A stretch of 64,000 nucleotides of DNA, from contig JARHVA010000224.1 of assembly GCA_037957365.1 (NCBI GenBank), forward strand, positions 5,076,501 to 5,140,500, given 5' to 3'. This document shows, piece after piece, positions 53,277 to 62,588 of the stretch. Under the pieces are notes generated by a model, which was given only the letters and a program-made list of their open reading frames with translations, searched no databases and was not told the origin of the DNA. The position numbers and the translations under genes are program-made. The stretch is from Torreya grandis (lineage: Eukaryota > Streptophyta > Pinopsida > Cupressales > Taxaceae). How positions within the stretch are numbered: position 1 is the first letter of the stretch; each line of letters begins with the position of its first letter.

Positions 53277-53690
53277 ACCCTTGAATTGAGCCATTGAACC
53301 AAAAATGGTTTAATAGTTCAATGGGTTTAACCATTGCATGCTGATGACAGATGAAATAAAGCTGATGAACTTTGTGCCGATTGAACCACCTAGTTGAACC
53401 AAACATTGAACCATCCCTTTGAACCAAGCCTGTTGAACCAAGCCTGTAGAACCAAGAATGGTTCAATGGTTCAACCATTATGCACCGATGAACTTTTGAA
53501 CCAAGCTGACTGATTGAACCGGGCTGATGAACCAAGTGTTGAACCAAACCGATGAACTTCTCTATTGAACCAATCCATTGAACCAAAAATGGTTCAACGG
53601 TTCAATGGTTTAACCATTGATGGATCAAGATGTTGAACTTAAAGATGGACTTTTGAACCAAAGGTCTCAGAACCACTTGAACTAGGCCAT
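53277..53690. repeat. TTGAACCA repeat tract, left LTR of D
   Basis: An irregular array of TTGAACCA and AATGGTTCAA words, spaced about 10-30 bases apart and present in both orientations. It lies in the U3 portion of the LTR (minus orientation), upstream of the AT-rich TATA-like stretch near 53165. It may carry repeated regulatory sites (inference). Confidence 0.8.
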
Positions 53691-53789
53691 GAACTTCTCA
53701 TTGAACTTGTGCAACCTAAAAATGACTGGCATTGAAAAGCAAGGGAAGAAGGTGAACAATTTTGGCCTATGGGCAAAAATTGGTCAACA

Positions 53790-54240
53790 TATTAGTGACT
53801 CACAGGGGAAGCATGCCTGCTATGCTTAGAAGGTAGTTGCTTTGAAAATCCATTAGGCACAGAGTTAGATGCAGCTATGAAATAATTAGCAATAACCCCA
53901 AAAGATTCGAGAATCAATCATGAAGCTTTTACCCCACATGCAAAGGGAAACACACAAGGATAAAAAACACTACCTATACAAACTGCACTTAGGGAAAAAA
54001 GGAAAAGAAACTGAAAACAAAATAATATATACAGCTAACTAGGAATGTCCATCTTCCTCCTGGATCAAAGGGAAAACTTCTTAAGTCCCCTTCTTGGCAA
54101 GAATACTTATGGTGCCAAGAAAGTAGCTGAATGAAAAAGAGAGTTGGTGACCTGCTCCTCTTGCTTACCACCTGAGTTGGCTTGTATCTGAGTGGGTCAA
54201 AATTAAACATGTTTTTGACATATATGTACTCTACTTGTCC
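53790..54240 (-). other. 3' non-coding part of element D
   Basis: No gene is seen between the ORF stop and the 3' LTR. No purine-rich run directly abuts the LTR; the nearest on the minus strand is GTGGGGTAAAAG, about 145 bases from the LTR. The polypurine tract is therefore lost or unusual. Confidence 0.5.
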
Positions 54241-56106
54241 TTAGAAGCCTGTTGAATGCTGATCCTTCATATTGGTGCTCTTCACCAAGAAATCAGTGGC
54301 TACTGGCTCATCACCATTAGCCCTTTGACATGTACATTCCCTCTGTAATGCATCATGGTCTGACTTGTTTCCTTCTACCTCATTGCAGACTCTGTCAAAC
54401 TTGTCCCTTGCTTCTTCTTGGCCTTCTCGAAGAAGGGTGACTGTGGTGATGTTTGAAACAGACTCACAAAATGATTTCTCATCCCACATAACATCACCTC
54501 TTTGTTCAATGCTCTCTTCTTCAAGGCATTCCTTCAGGAAGACAGACCTCTCCTTTTCCTCTTTGCTGATCAGAACCTCTAGATGTTCAAAGGCATCCTC
54601 CTGACTCTCCTCTAACTTAGGGTCTTTAATGTAGATGTCCTCATCATCAAAATAGCAAGGAAGTTCATCAAACAAAGGGGAAGAGAGCTCACCATGCTTT
54701 TGTCCCTCCTCATATTGCTTGAACATCTACATATATGCAAGACCTACGTCTTCTCCATTGCTGATAAGGTCTTCACAAGGAGCATCAATGATGATTTCTT
54801 CTTCATTATCACTCATGACAGCCTCTTGAAGAACTGCAGATTGGATCTTCTGCTCCTCACTCACCTCCTACAAAATAGGTTCCTCCTTGAGAAGGGGTGA
54901 AGTGGAGAAAACATGTGGAAGAGGAGGTAGTCCTTGAGCTAGAATCAAATGATTCTCCTCCTTCCACTTAATCAACACTTCATTTATATTAGGCATGGCC
55001 TGATTTCTCTCTTGGAAATGTGTAGGTGGGGTGTGTTCAGACATGGAATGTGTTGTTTGGTCTGAACCATCCATCACACATTGGTTGAGGAATTTCTCTC
55101 TGGACTCCAACTCCATAATTCTCATGGCTAGATCTTCTTGGAAAAGATTTTCCTGGAGGTCGTCAGCATTATCATGAGCAAGCACAGCTTCAAATTTTTC
55201 AAGGTTTTGAGAAAAACCTTGTTCTTCTTCCATTCTGCCCCATGATTCTACTATTTCTCCCCAGTTCAAGATCTCTGAATTAGAATTCTGCTCCTACAAA
55301 TAGGCAACAACTTTGTTTTCTCTAAGGCCTTGGGGCTCCTCCACAAGGTTTGGAAGTTTTATCTCTCTTTCAAGAAGCAGCTTCATCCTAGCCTCTAAAT
55401 CTTAAATTTGCTTGGCTAGGTTATCCTGAAAAAGTCTTTCTTGGAGGTCACCAACATGATCCTCTTCAAAACTCTGAGCTGGTTCCTAGCATTCCTTCCT
55501 CCAACTCAGAATCTGCACATTATGCTGAAGGACTTGGGGAGGTTGGGAAATGCAAGGAAGAGTCTGTTGGTGCATTGGAGGAGTCTTTAAAAGAGGGATG
55601 TGTTGGCTGGTGGTATTTTCCCCAATGGAAGATTCACAATATAAGGAATTTAGAAGGTTCATCTCCATGGGAGGCTGTTCTGATGTTATCTAGTGTTGGA
55701 AAGCCAAGTGCACGAGATTGAGAGTGAATGCATTTGATGAGTTGGAGTGAGCAAGTGCAATCTGATAGAAAGGATTTGGTGTAAAAGAGGGGGTTTTATT
55801 TAAATTAGGAGGGGGTACGCAAGGCTGACTGCCTTGAATAAATGGGTTTCTCCATTTTGCCACCTTCTCTTCCATGGATTACAAGGGCTGATCTTGCCTA
55901 AACAAATGGTCCTCTTTATACATCAGCTCATGCTGATATCTGTACTACTCTTCCAGCTTGTTAATCTCTAATTCTAGTGCCATCTCTTTTATAGTTGCAG
56001 GGCAACTAGGAGAGCTGCTTGAGGTGATTCTCTAAATTTTTTGAGTCTGATCGAAATCATATGAAGGAAACCCAGACCCATGATTCTGTGCAAAGGGATT
56101 ATACAT
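54241..56106 (-). pseudogene. Single long ORF of element D, gag-like, nine in-frame stops
   Basis: From ATG at 56106 (MYNPFAQNHGSG) to TAA at 54241 the reading frame never shifts: 621 codons. Nine internal stops interrupt it (seven TAG, two TAA, no TGA), each in a Gln-rich setting. The product is hydrophilic: a coil near residues 45-70 (LELEINKLEE), a Pro/Gln-rich part, another coil (FQEDLAMRIMELESREKFL), and a very acidic C-terminus (PCYFDDEDIYIKDPKLEES). No CCHC knuckle, protease or pol motif is seen. Position suggests a Gag-like role, but sequence does not prove it. Confidence 0.75.
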
Positions 56107-56240
56107 ACAAAAAATGATTTTTGATGGCACCAAGCTGCTTAACCAATAGATTTAACTTAGAGTCACCAAATGTTGAAAACTTTGATTTGCTATAACAGGA
56201 CCAACATCAATCCTGAAACCTTACTGCATTGTAAAACTGA

Positions 56241-56262
56241 GTCCCACCAGGCGTGCCAGAAC
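56241..56262 (-). promoter_or_regulatory. Primer-binding site of element D
   Basis: On the minus strand GTTCTGGCACGCCTGGTGGG directly follows the 5' LTR. It starts with TGG after three bases, as expected for pairing with a tRNA CCA end. It is nearly the same site as in element C (49606), which fits mobilisation of D by a C-like partner (inference). Confidence 0.8.
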
Positions 56263-57676
56263 TATTGACATAGGAAAATGCACCCAGTGGCAGGAAGTTG
56301 AGCTCCTGCCTTCTCCTCACAACATGGAAACTCCCCTCTCACCTGTGGGACTGGTGAAGCTAGAGGGGAGAGTCTTTAGATAAGGGCTAGCTCCCTTTGA
56401 TGCATCATGTTTGTTCTAGCAAGTGCTAATACAGGTATTTAATACTATATAATGGAGGGGGGATGAAAAGGGAAAGGAGATTGTAGGAAAACAAACTATT
56501 CTAAAGAGGTGATGCACCAAAATAAGTCAACCTTCCCACATCCACACTCAGGATCGGACAAAAATAACATACATACACTCAAACTTGGCATGAAGACCAA
56601 GCTATGAAAATGGTAGGGAGGTTCTTATGAAAACACAAAAATAGGGACTCACCAAGATGTTGTGAAATACATACTATAAGTGACTTCCTTTATTCTATAC
56701 TTCCAGACATAGCTCTTCTCCTGTCAGCTGCTAGAAAATGGCACCTTGTAGATAACTGGTGTGTTGGTGTTGAACCTGTGAGAGCATCAAAAGATAATGA
56801 TTGAACACAAATTAACACTCAGGACATACATAGAATATCTATCCAAGAAGAGGTAAAAAACTGCGTTTATTGATTCAAGTGGAAATTTTAGTAGGGCTAC
56901 ACCTTGTAAAATGTGGAAGATGATTTTTAAAAATGACAAGTTCATAATATATATGATAAGTAAGGAGGCCCATTTGGCATTCCCTCTTTACAAGTGGCCA
57001 TCACATCCCTTCATTGGGAATAACAAGTCACTCAAAACATTAATGAGCCGTGTGCTTTGTCTGCTCCAAATCTACCCTTTCAAGGTCAATACTTGGTTTG
57101 TCTACTCATTAAATGTAAAATGGAGAAAACCGGTTGCTTTACTAGCTGTTTGTGTCCTCTCATGATCAATTCATAGGAACTATTTCACCTACTAGATTCA
57201 CTTCTCAAATGGTGCCACTTGGACTAACTGCTTGCTCATTCCATGCTTGTCTCCTTGTCTTTTCTCAATTTTGTCTCATCTAGCTCATTCGGTCCCTTAG
57301 GGTGAACATTCTGGCAAGTCACTATATTTTGGGCTTCTGGTTAGTGCTCTTTCATTTGAAGGAAAATGGCTACTTCACTTTGCTAATTTTGATGTCCTTT
57401 GGGACATCACCGTCCCCGTCATAATGTCAGTCGAGCTTTCGTTGGCTTTTCGGGCACTTTTTTGCTTTCCTTGAAAATCGTCTTAACATTTCCTTGAGGG
57501 GAAAGTGTCCCTTTTGTGTTGGATGAGAGTCCCCCACAAGGGCACCTGCCCTTCGGGGTCCTTTAGTGGGACACTCCATTGCCTTGGTTTGAATGGATTA
57601 CCCCCAGGTTCTCGCAGACCTTTGTGTCCACGGACAATTTCTTCACAGACAAAAGTTCATGGATGTTTTTGCACCC

Positions 57677-57709
57677 GAATTCCTTCAGACTTTTTGTCTG
57701 AAGGAATTC
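57677..57709. repeat. Perfect 14-bp stem hairpin in right LTR of D
   Basis: GAATTCCTTCAGAC, loop TTTTT, then GTCTGAAGGAATTC: every arm base pairs. On the minus strand it lies just downstream of the TATA-like stretch, so it would fall near the start of the transcript. Function unknown. Confidence 0.95.
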
Positions 57710-57829
57710 AAGGCTTAAATATATTTAAACTTTAAATAATGTTTGGGCTTACCCAGTCTTTCTATTGAAGTGTCTACCCTTCGTGTGGGCAATTTGAAAT
57801 TTTAAGACTCCCCTTCGGCTGTAGACATA

Positions 57830-58245
57830 CCCTTGAATTGAGCCTTGAACCAAAAATGGTTCAACGGTTCAATGGGTTCAACCATTATGCATCGATGATA
57901 AATGAAATAAAGCCGATGAACTTTGTGCCGATTGAACCACCTAGTTGAACCAAACATCAAACCATCCCTTTGAACCAAGCATGTTGAACCAAGCCCATTG
58001 AACCAAGAATGGTTCAACGGTTCAATGGTTCAACCATTGTGTACCGATGAACTGTTGAACCAAGCCGACTAATTGAACCAAGATGATGAACCAAGTGTTA
58101 ACCTAAACCGATGAAATTCTCTGTTGAACCAATCCGTTGAACCAAAAATGGTTCACCGGTTCAATGGTTCAACCATTGATGAATCGAGATGTTGAACTTG
58201 AAGATGGAATTTTGAACCAAAGGTCTCAGAACCACTTGAACCAGG
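57830..58245. repeat. TTGAACCA repeat tract, right LTR of D
   Basis: Counterpart of 53277-53690, with the same irregular spacing of TTGAACCA, GGTTCAA and CCGATGAAC words. Confidence 0.8.
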
Positions 58246-58348
58246 CCATGAAATTCTCATTGAACTTGTGTAACCTAAAAATGACTGGCATTGAAAAGCA
58301 AGGGAAGAAGGTGAATGATTTTGGCCTATGGGCAAAAATTGGTCAACA

Positions 58349-58353
58349 CAAAG
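58349..58353 (+). repeat. Target-site duplication of D, right copy
   Basis: CAAAG, identical to 51655-51659. Confidence 0.9.
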
Positions 58354-58815
58354 TATTGAGAGTTTTCTTTTATGATTATCCTAGCTTCCCAATTCTTCAA
58401 GATATAGTGGTTGTTGATTTTCCTACCCACTTTGCTAACTACATTTCAAGGGATTTAAAAGCCAATATAGGAGGCTATCTCTCAGATAATTAGTCTTTCT
58501 TAGAATTTATAAGAAGGTATTGAGCAAGGGTAACCATTAAAACATAACCATTGGCTAAGTTTCATATTGATCCAGATGTGGAAGTGAACTCTAATCTGAA
58601 TTATACCATTAATGATCAAGAAGAACATGTTATATATGATGGGTCATCTTCTAAACTTGAAGGCATATCTAATATTTTCATATATGAGTATGCAAATAAA
58701 ACATATGAACATGATATTTATACCCTCATGGAAGAGATTGATTTGTGAGTATATTTCTTACATGAAGAAGAAATGCCAATACCTTCACTCACCTAGGAAG
58801 AAGGTGATAATGATG
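58354..58815 (+). pseudogene. pol: Rest of protease region and linker of element C
   Basis: It continues the frame interrupted at 51659: VFFYDYPSFPILQDIVVVDF and a segment ending ANIGGYLSDN before a TAG, matching the later part of plant gypsy proteases. A linker follows, with an open stretch 58551-58748 (MAKFHIDPDVEV), acidic and of unknown role, leading into the aRH domain. Confidence 0.7.
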
Positions 58816-59180
58816 AAATGTGGAAGATGTTATTTGATGGTTCAAGGAGTAAGATTGGTGTAAGATATAGTGTTATGTTTATTTTTACATCTAAAAATAA
58901 TACTATTATTCATATATGTTTCATTTTAGTTGCACCTACAATGTGGCTAAGTATGAAGGTTTGATTCATGGTTTTCAATGGGCAAGGAGAAAAGGGATCA
59001 AGAATCTACAAGTATATGGAGATAGTGAGATAATTTTGAATCAAATTAGGAATGTGAGAGATGATAATAACCCTTTCCTTAAGGAATATAAGCATAGGTT
59101 ATGGGATTTACTTAAATACTTCAATGCATTTATCATACAATCAATCCCAAGGGAGCAGAATAAACATGCTAATGGTTAGC
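58816..59180 (+). pseudogene. pol: aRH (second RNase H) domain of element C, ahead of RT
   Basis: MLFDGSRSKIG holds the first catalytic Asp. After a frameshift near 58912 come NVAKYEGL (Glu) and LQVYGDSEIILNQ (Asp), then PREQNKHANG, where the usual last Asp of HAD is Asn. This motif series is the RNase HI fold of the type seen as aRH in Tat elements, and is distinct from the RT-linked RNase H, which is found separately at about 60480-60930. It lies between protease and RT. Confidence 0.78.
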
Positions 59181-60950
59181 TATTATAAGAGAATAATTTT
59201 ATACACCTACTACCATAAAAAAATAAGGAAAATAATCTCACATCAAGGTGATTGTAATACCTTCCATCCTTAATAATGATGTCTATTAGAAAGTGTTTGA
59301 TAGTGACAAACACATTATAGATTTCCTTCAAAATGAAGCTGAGTTCTCTTTAAGAAACTAGAAAAGACTCCATGATTAGTTTGAGAATCAGATTATAAAA
59401 TTGAGGAAAAAAATATACCTAAAGGGTTGGTGAATTTATAAAGTATATTTAATAAATATTATAAAATAATAAGGAAAATTTGAACATGTCTACAAGGGAG
59501 GATAAATATGAAAGAGTCTTGATATTCAAAGACAAGCTCCTCAAACTAGGCAAGGTATGTTCTACATAAAAAAAAACAAGCATTCATTGATTTGTGTAGG
59601 GAGTTTCATGATATATTTTCTTGGGAATATAAATACCTAAAAGGTTTTGATCCTAGTCTATCCCATCATACCATTGAATAGAGCCTAGAGTTAAACTGGT
59701 TAGGTAAAACCAAAGGCCTATCAATCCTAAAGTTGAACAACTCATGAGAATGAAACTCACCAAGATCTTTGAATCTAAGATAATATTCCCTGTCAACCTA
59801 GGTAACTAATATTATTCCTATTAAGAAGAAGAATGGGGAAATAAGACTTTCTATGGAATTTAGGGATCTCAATAGGGTGTCACTCAAAGACCACTATCTC
59901 TTACCTCCCATGGAGTAGTTTTTACAAGTTATTTTATGTTCGCAACATTTCTCACTCCTAGATAAATATTCTAGTTATAATCATATTTTGGTGAATGAAG
60001 ATGATCATTTCAAGATAGAATTTACTATAAAATGGGGACTTTTTTCTTATAGGAATATGTCCTTTGTCTTGTCAAATGCTGATGCCACCTTCTAAAGGGA
60101 AATAGACATGGATTTCAAAGGTCTAATCAATGAGATGTTATTAGTATATCTAGATGATATAAACATATTTTAAAAAGATCAAAATGAGCATATGAAAAAC
60201 CTAAGGCAAGTGTTTGAAAGGTGCAGGCAGTATGGGATATCTCTCAACCCCAAAATTGCATCTTTGTTATCTATGAAGGTAGGCCCCTAGGATACATTAT
60301 TTCCAATGATGGTATAACCATTGACCCTAAGAGTATAGAGGATATTATAGGCACATCATTACCCTTGCATAATAAAATAATCCAATGTTTCCTAGGAAAG
60401 ATAAACTTTGTGAGAAGGTTCATACTTAGTTTTGCATCTTTGGTGAAGCCTATCAAAACCATGATAAAAAAGAATCAAGTTTTATCTTAAACTAAAGAGG
60501 GTAAGATCAGTTTTGAAGCCATCAAACAAGCAATTTAAAAAGTTCCCACTCTTTTAAACCTTGATTGTACTAAATATTTCATGCTATATTCATTTGATAA
60601 CATTGATACTGCTAATGCAAAATAATTATGAAGGTGTTGAGCAACCAATTACATTCTTTATTCAATGCTTGGAAGATTATGAGGTTAAGTATACATTTAT
60701 GGAGAAGTAAGTCCTTGATGTTGTAAGAGGACTAAAGAAATTTAGGCATATGGTTTCAAATAATAGGATACAAATCATGGTTTCTCATCCTATCACCAAG
60801 GAGTTAATTTTGAGAAAATAACTCAATGAAAAGAGGGAAGGCTGGATTACAAAGGTAATGGAATATGATGGTGACATCAAGGTGATAAAGTTGATAAGAG
60901 GTAATGGTCTTTGTGAACACTTAGATTAATAACTCTTTGATACAAAAGAA
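59181..60950 (+). pseudogene. pol: RT and RNase H region of element C
   Basis: After a linker with FHDIFSWEYKYLKGFDPS (about 59605-59660), RT spans about 59690-60330: IPIKKKNGEIRLSMEFRDLN near 59820-59870, LLDKYSSYNHI near 59957, and the active site YLDD at 60147-60158 followed by a frameshift. Then come GRPLGYIISNDGITIDP (60275-60330) and FLGKINFVRRFI (60390-60420). RNase H follows to about 60930 (FEAIKQAI, GVEQPITFFIQCLEDYE, LKKFRHMV). Stops at several sites prevent a product. Confidence 0.8.
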
Positions 60951-62246
60951 GAAGCTTTGGTCAATCAAGATTTCTCCCAGCTAGTTGATCCCATACCTCT
61001 ACAAAGTTGGACACAAGACATCATCGAATTTATCCAAAGTGGTGAGTGTCCTAATGGTTTGAGAAGATCCAAAAGATGGTATTTTAGGTTGAAATCTATT
61101 CCTTATTATCTTGTATATGGTGTAATTTTAAAAAAAGATACAAATGGTGTATTGTTGAGATGAATTGACAATGACCAATTTGGAGTGTTACTTGAAAAGT
61201 TTCATGATGGAACAACATGAAGTCATTTCTCTCTAAGAACCACATCTACAAATATCATGAGCACAGGATAATATTGGCCTAACCTCTTCTATTATGCTTG
61301 GGTGAGAAGGTGTATACAATGTGCTTTCTTTATAGGAAAACAAAATATTGCATCTCTCCCTTTGAGGCCTATTCAAGTATATCAAACCTTCATGCAATGG
61401 GTTCTTGACTTCATTGGTATGATAAATCCTCTATCAAGTACTGGTTACAAGTGGATCCTCACAATAAATGATTACTTCATAAGGTGGGTTGAGGTAGTTG
61501 CATTGAAGGAAACCAATGAGAGTTCTATCATAGAGTTGTATGAAAGCATTACAACAAGGTTTGGAACTCCAATCATCATTTAAGATAATGCACTTACTTT
61601 CATGGGTGCTAAAATAACTAATTGAAAAAGTAGTAATGGTATATATTTGAGTACATCATCAAACTATTAACCTCAAGGTAATGGGTTAGATGAGTTTACT
61701 AATAATAACCTATTCAGAATTATCAAGAAGACCTTGGAGAATAATAAAAAATATTGGCACACAAAATTCAAGACAACCCTATGGGATGATAGATTAAATC
61801 TTAAGACGTCAACATGGAACTCTTCCTTTATTCTTGTCTATGGTAAAGAAGTTAGGATATCCATATACTAAGAGCTACCTACCTTAGATTTGGCACATCA
61901 GTTGGAGTTGCTTGAAAATACTCCAATTGAGGTGAGGTTGACAGAGTTGATGGAGATGCAAGAGACTAGAGATAATGCTCACAAAGTTATGGAACATTAT
62001 CAAGTGCTAATGAATAGGTCCTTTGGTAAGAAATAAACTCTAAGAGTCTTCCAAAAAGTTGACATGGTACTAAAATGGGATGAATATAGAGCAAAGCTAG
62101 GAAGACATACCAAATTTGATAATTTGTAGAGTGGGCCATACATCATCATCAAGTATAAGTAAAATAAATATTTTTAATTAGAAAGAATTAATGGGGAGGA
62201 GTTGCCTATCCCTATAAATGGGATCCACTTGAATCCTTACTATTGA
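60951..62246 (+). pseudogene. pol: Integrase of element C
   Basis: The N-terminal zinc-binding part is degraded (RRCIQC near 61305-61322 keeps the two Cys). The catalytic core includes QWVLDFIGMINPLSSTGYKW (first Asp), DNALTF (second Asp, near 61586) and GNGLDEFTNN (Glu kept, near 61680-61700). The C-terminal part has KVDMVLKWDEYRAKLGRHTK and ends GIHLNPYY with TGA at 62244-62246. The longest open piece is 61302-61583. Stops and small frameshifts inactivate it even though the three core acidic residues remain. Confidence 0.82.
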
Positions 62247-62588
62247 TGAAATGAAGGTTAGTTATGTAAATATTAGGATAGGTGTGTGTTTTTTCTTATG
62301 TTGTGTGTGTCTTCCCTAAGTGTTCTTGAGAACACAAGTGTATTTACTTTAACATGTTGTCTTGTGTTTTTATTCCTATTATTTGGTGTGGTTTGATGTT
62401 ATTTCAGATTTCAATGTTAGTACAGTGTATGGGTGAATCCATATCCCAATGGATAGGAGAAGAGCAGTGGTCTTTGGCATAGTTGGCTTTCCACCCTTAG
62501 GAAATTGACAAAATATCGATAAATTTGACCATAATCAAATTTGGTCAATCCCCTATATATTAAAAATTGTTACATGGGTTTAATATGT
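62247..62588 (+). other. Short 3' non-coding region of element C
   Basis: No gene. A purine run GGATAGGAGAAGAG (62451-62464) is the best polypurine-like stretch but lies about 125 bases before the LTR start. Sequence directly before the LTR is not purine-rich. Confidence 0.5.

Larger units (their letters stand above)
51660..53789 (-). repeat. Left LTR of D (3' LTR of the element)
   Basis: Starts TGTTGATGTAGG and ends TTGGTCAACA. Relative to the other LTR it has a short extra segment near 52905-52925 (CCCTTTGACCCTTTGAAAG), a doubled inverted repeat at 53098-53157, and the TTGAACCA repeat tract. Open frames inside it (51894-52217, 52310-52907 and others) recur broken in the other LTR and are not genes. 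Confidence 0.92.
51660..58348 (-). mobile_element. Element D: gag-only LTR retrotransposon nested in C
   Basis: 6.7 kb flanked by CAAAG on both sides. LTRs of 2130 and 2086 bases with matching TGTTGA...TCAACA ends surround 2.47 kb holding one minus-strand ORF and a primer site next to the right-hand LTR. The primer site and ORF set the orientation as minus. No protease, RT, RNase H or integrase is present, so it must have moved in trans. The first 165 bases of the LTRs differ at about 9 sites, all transitions, so D is younger than C. Confidence 0.92.
56263..58348 (-). repeat. Right LTR of D (5' LTR of the element)
   Basis: Starts TATTGACATAGG (TG changed to TA) and ends TTGGTCAACA, followed by CAAAG. 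Differences from the left LTR are mostly transitions. It contains the perfect hairpin at 57677-57709, the TTGAACCA tract, and an AT-rich TTAAATATATTTAAAC at about 57714 that may hold the minus-strand TATA box. Confidence 0.92.

Noticed and set aside
53277..53690. TTGAACCA array as a CRISPR-like array
   Set aside because: Units are short, irregular, in both orientations, within a plant LTR, with no regular spacers.
62451..62464. Purine run as the polypurine tract of C
   Set aside because: It lies about 125 bases from the LTR start set by alignment, so it is not adjacent as required.
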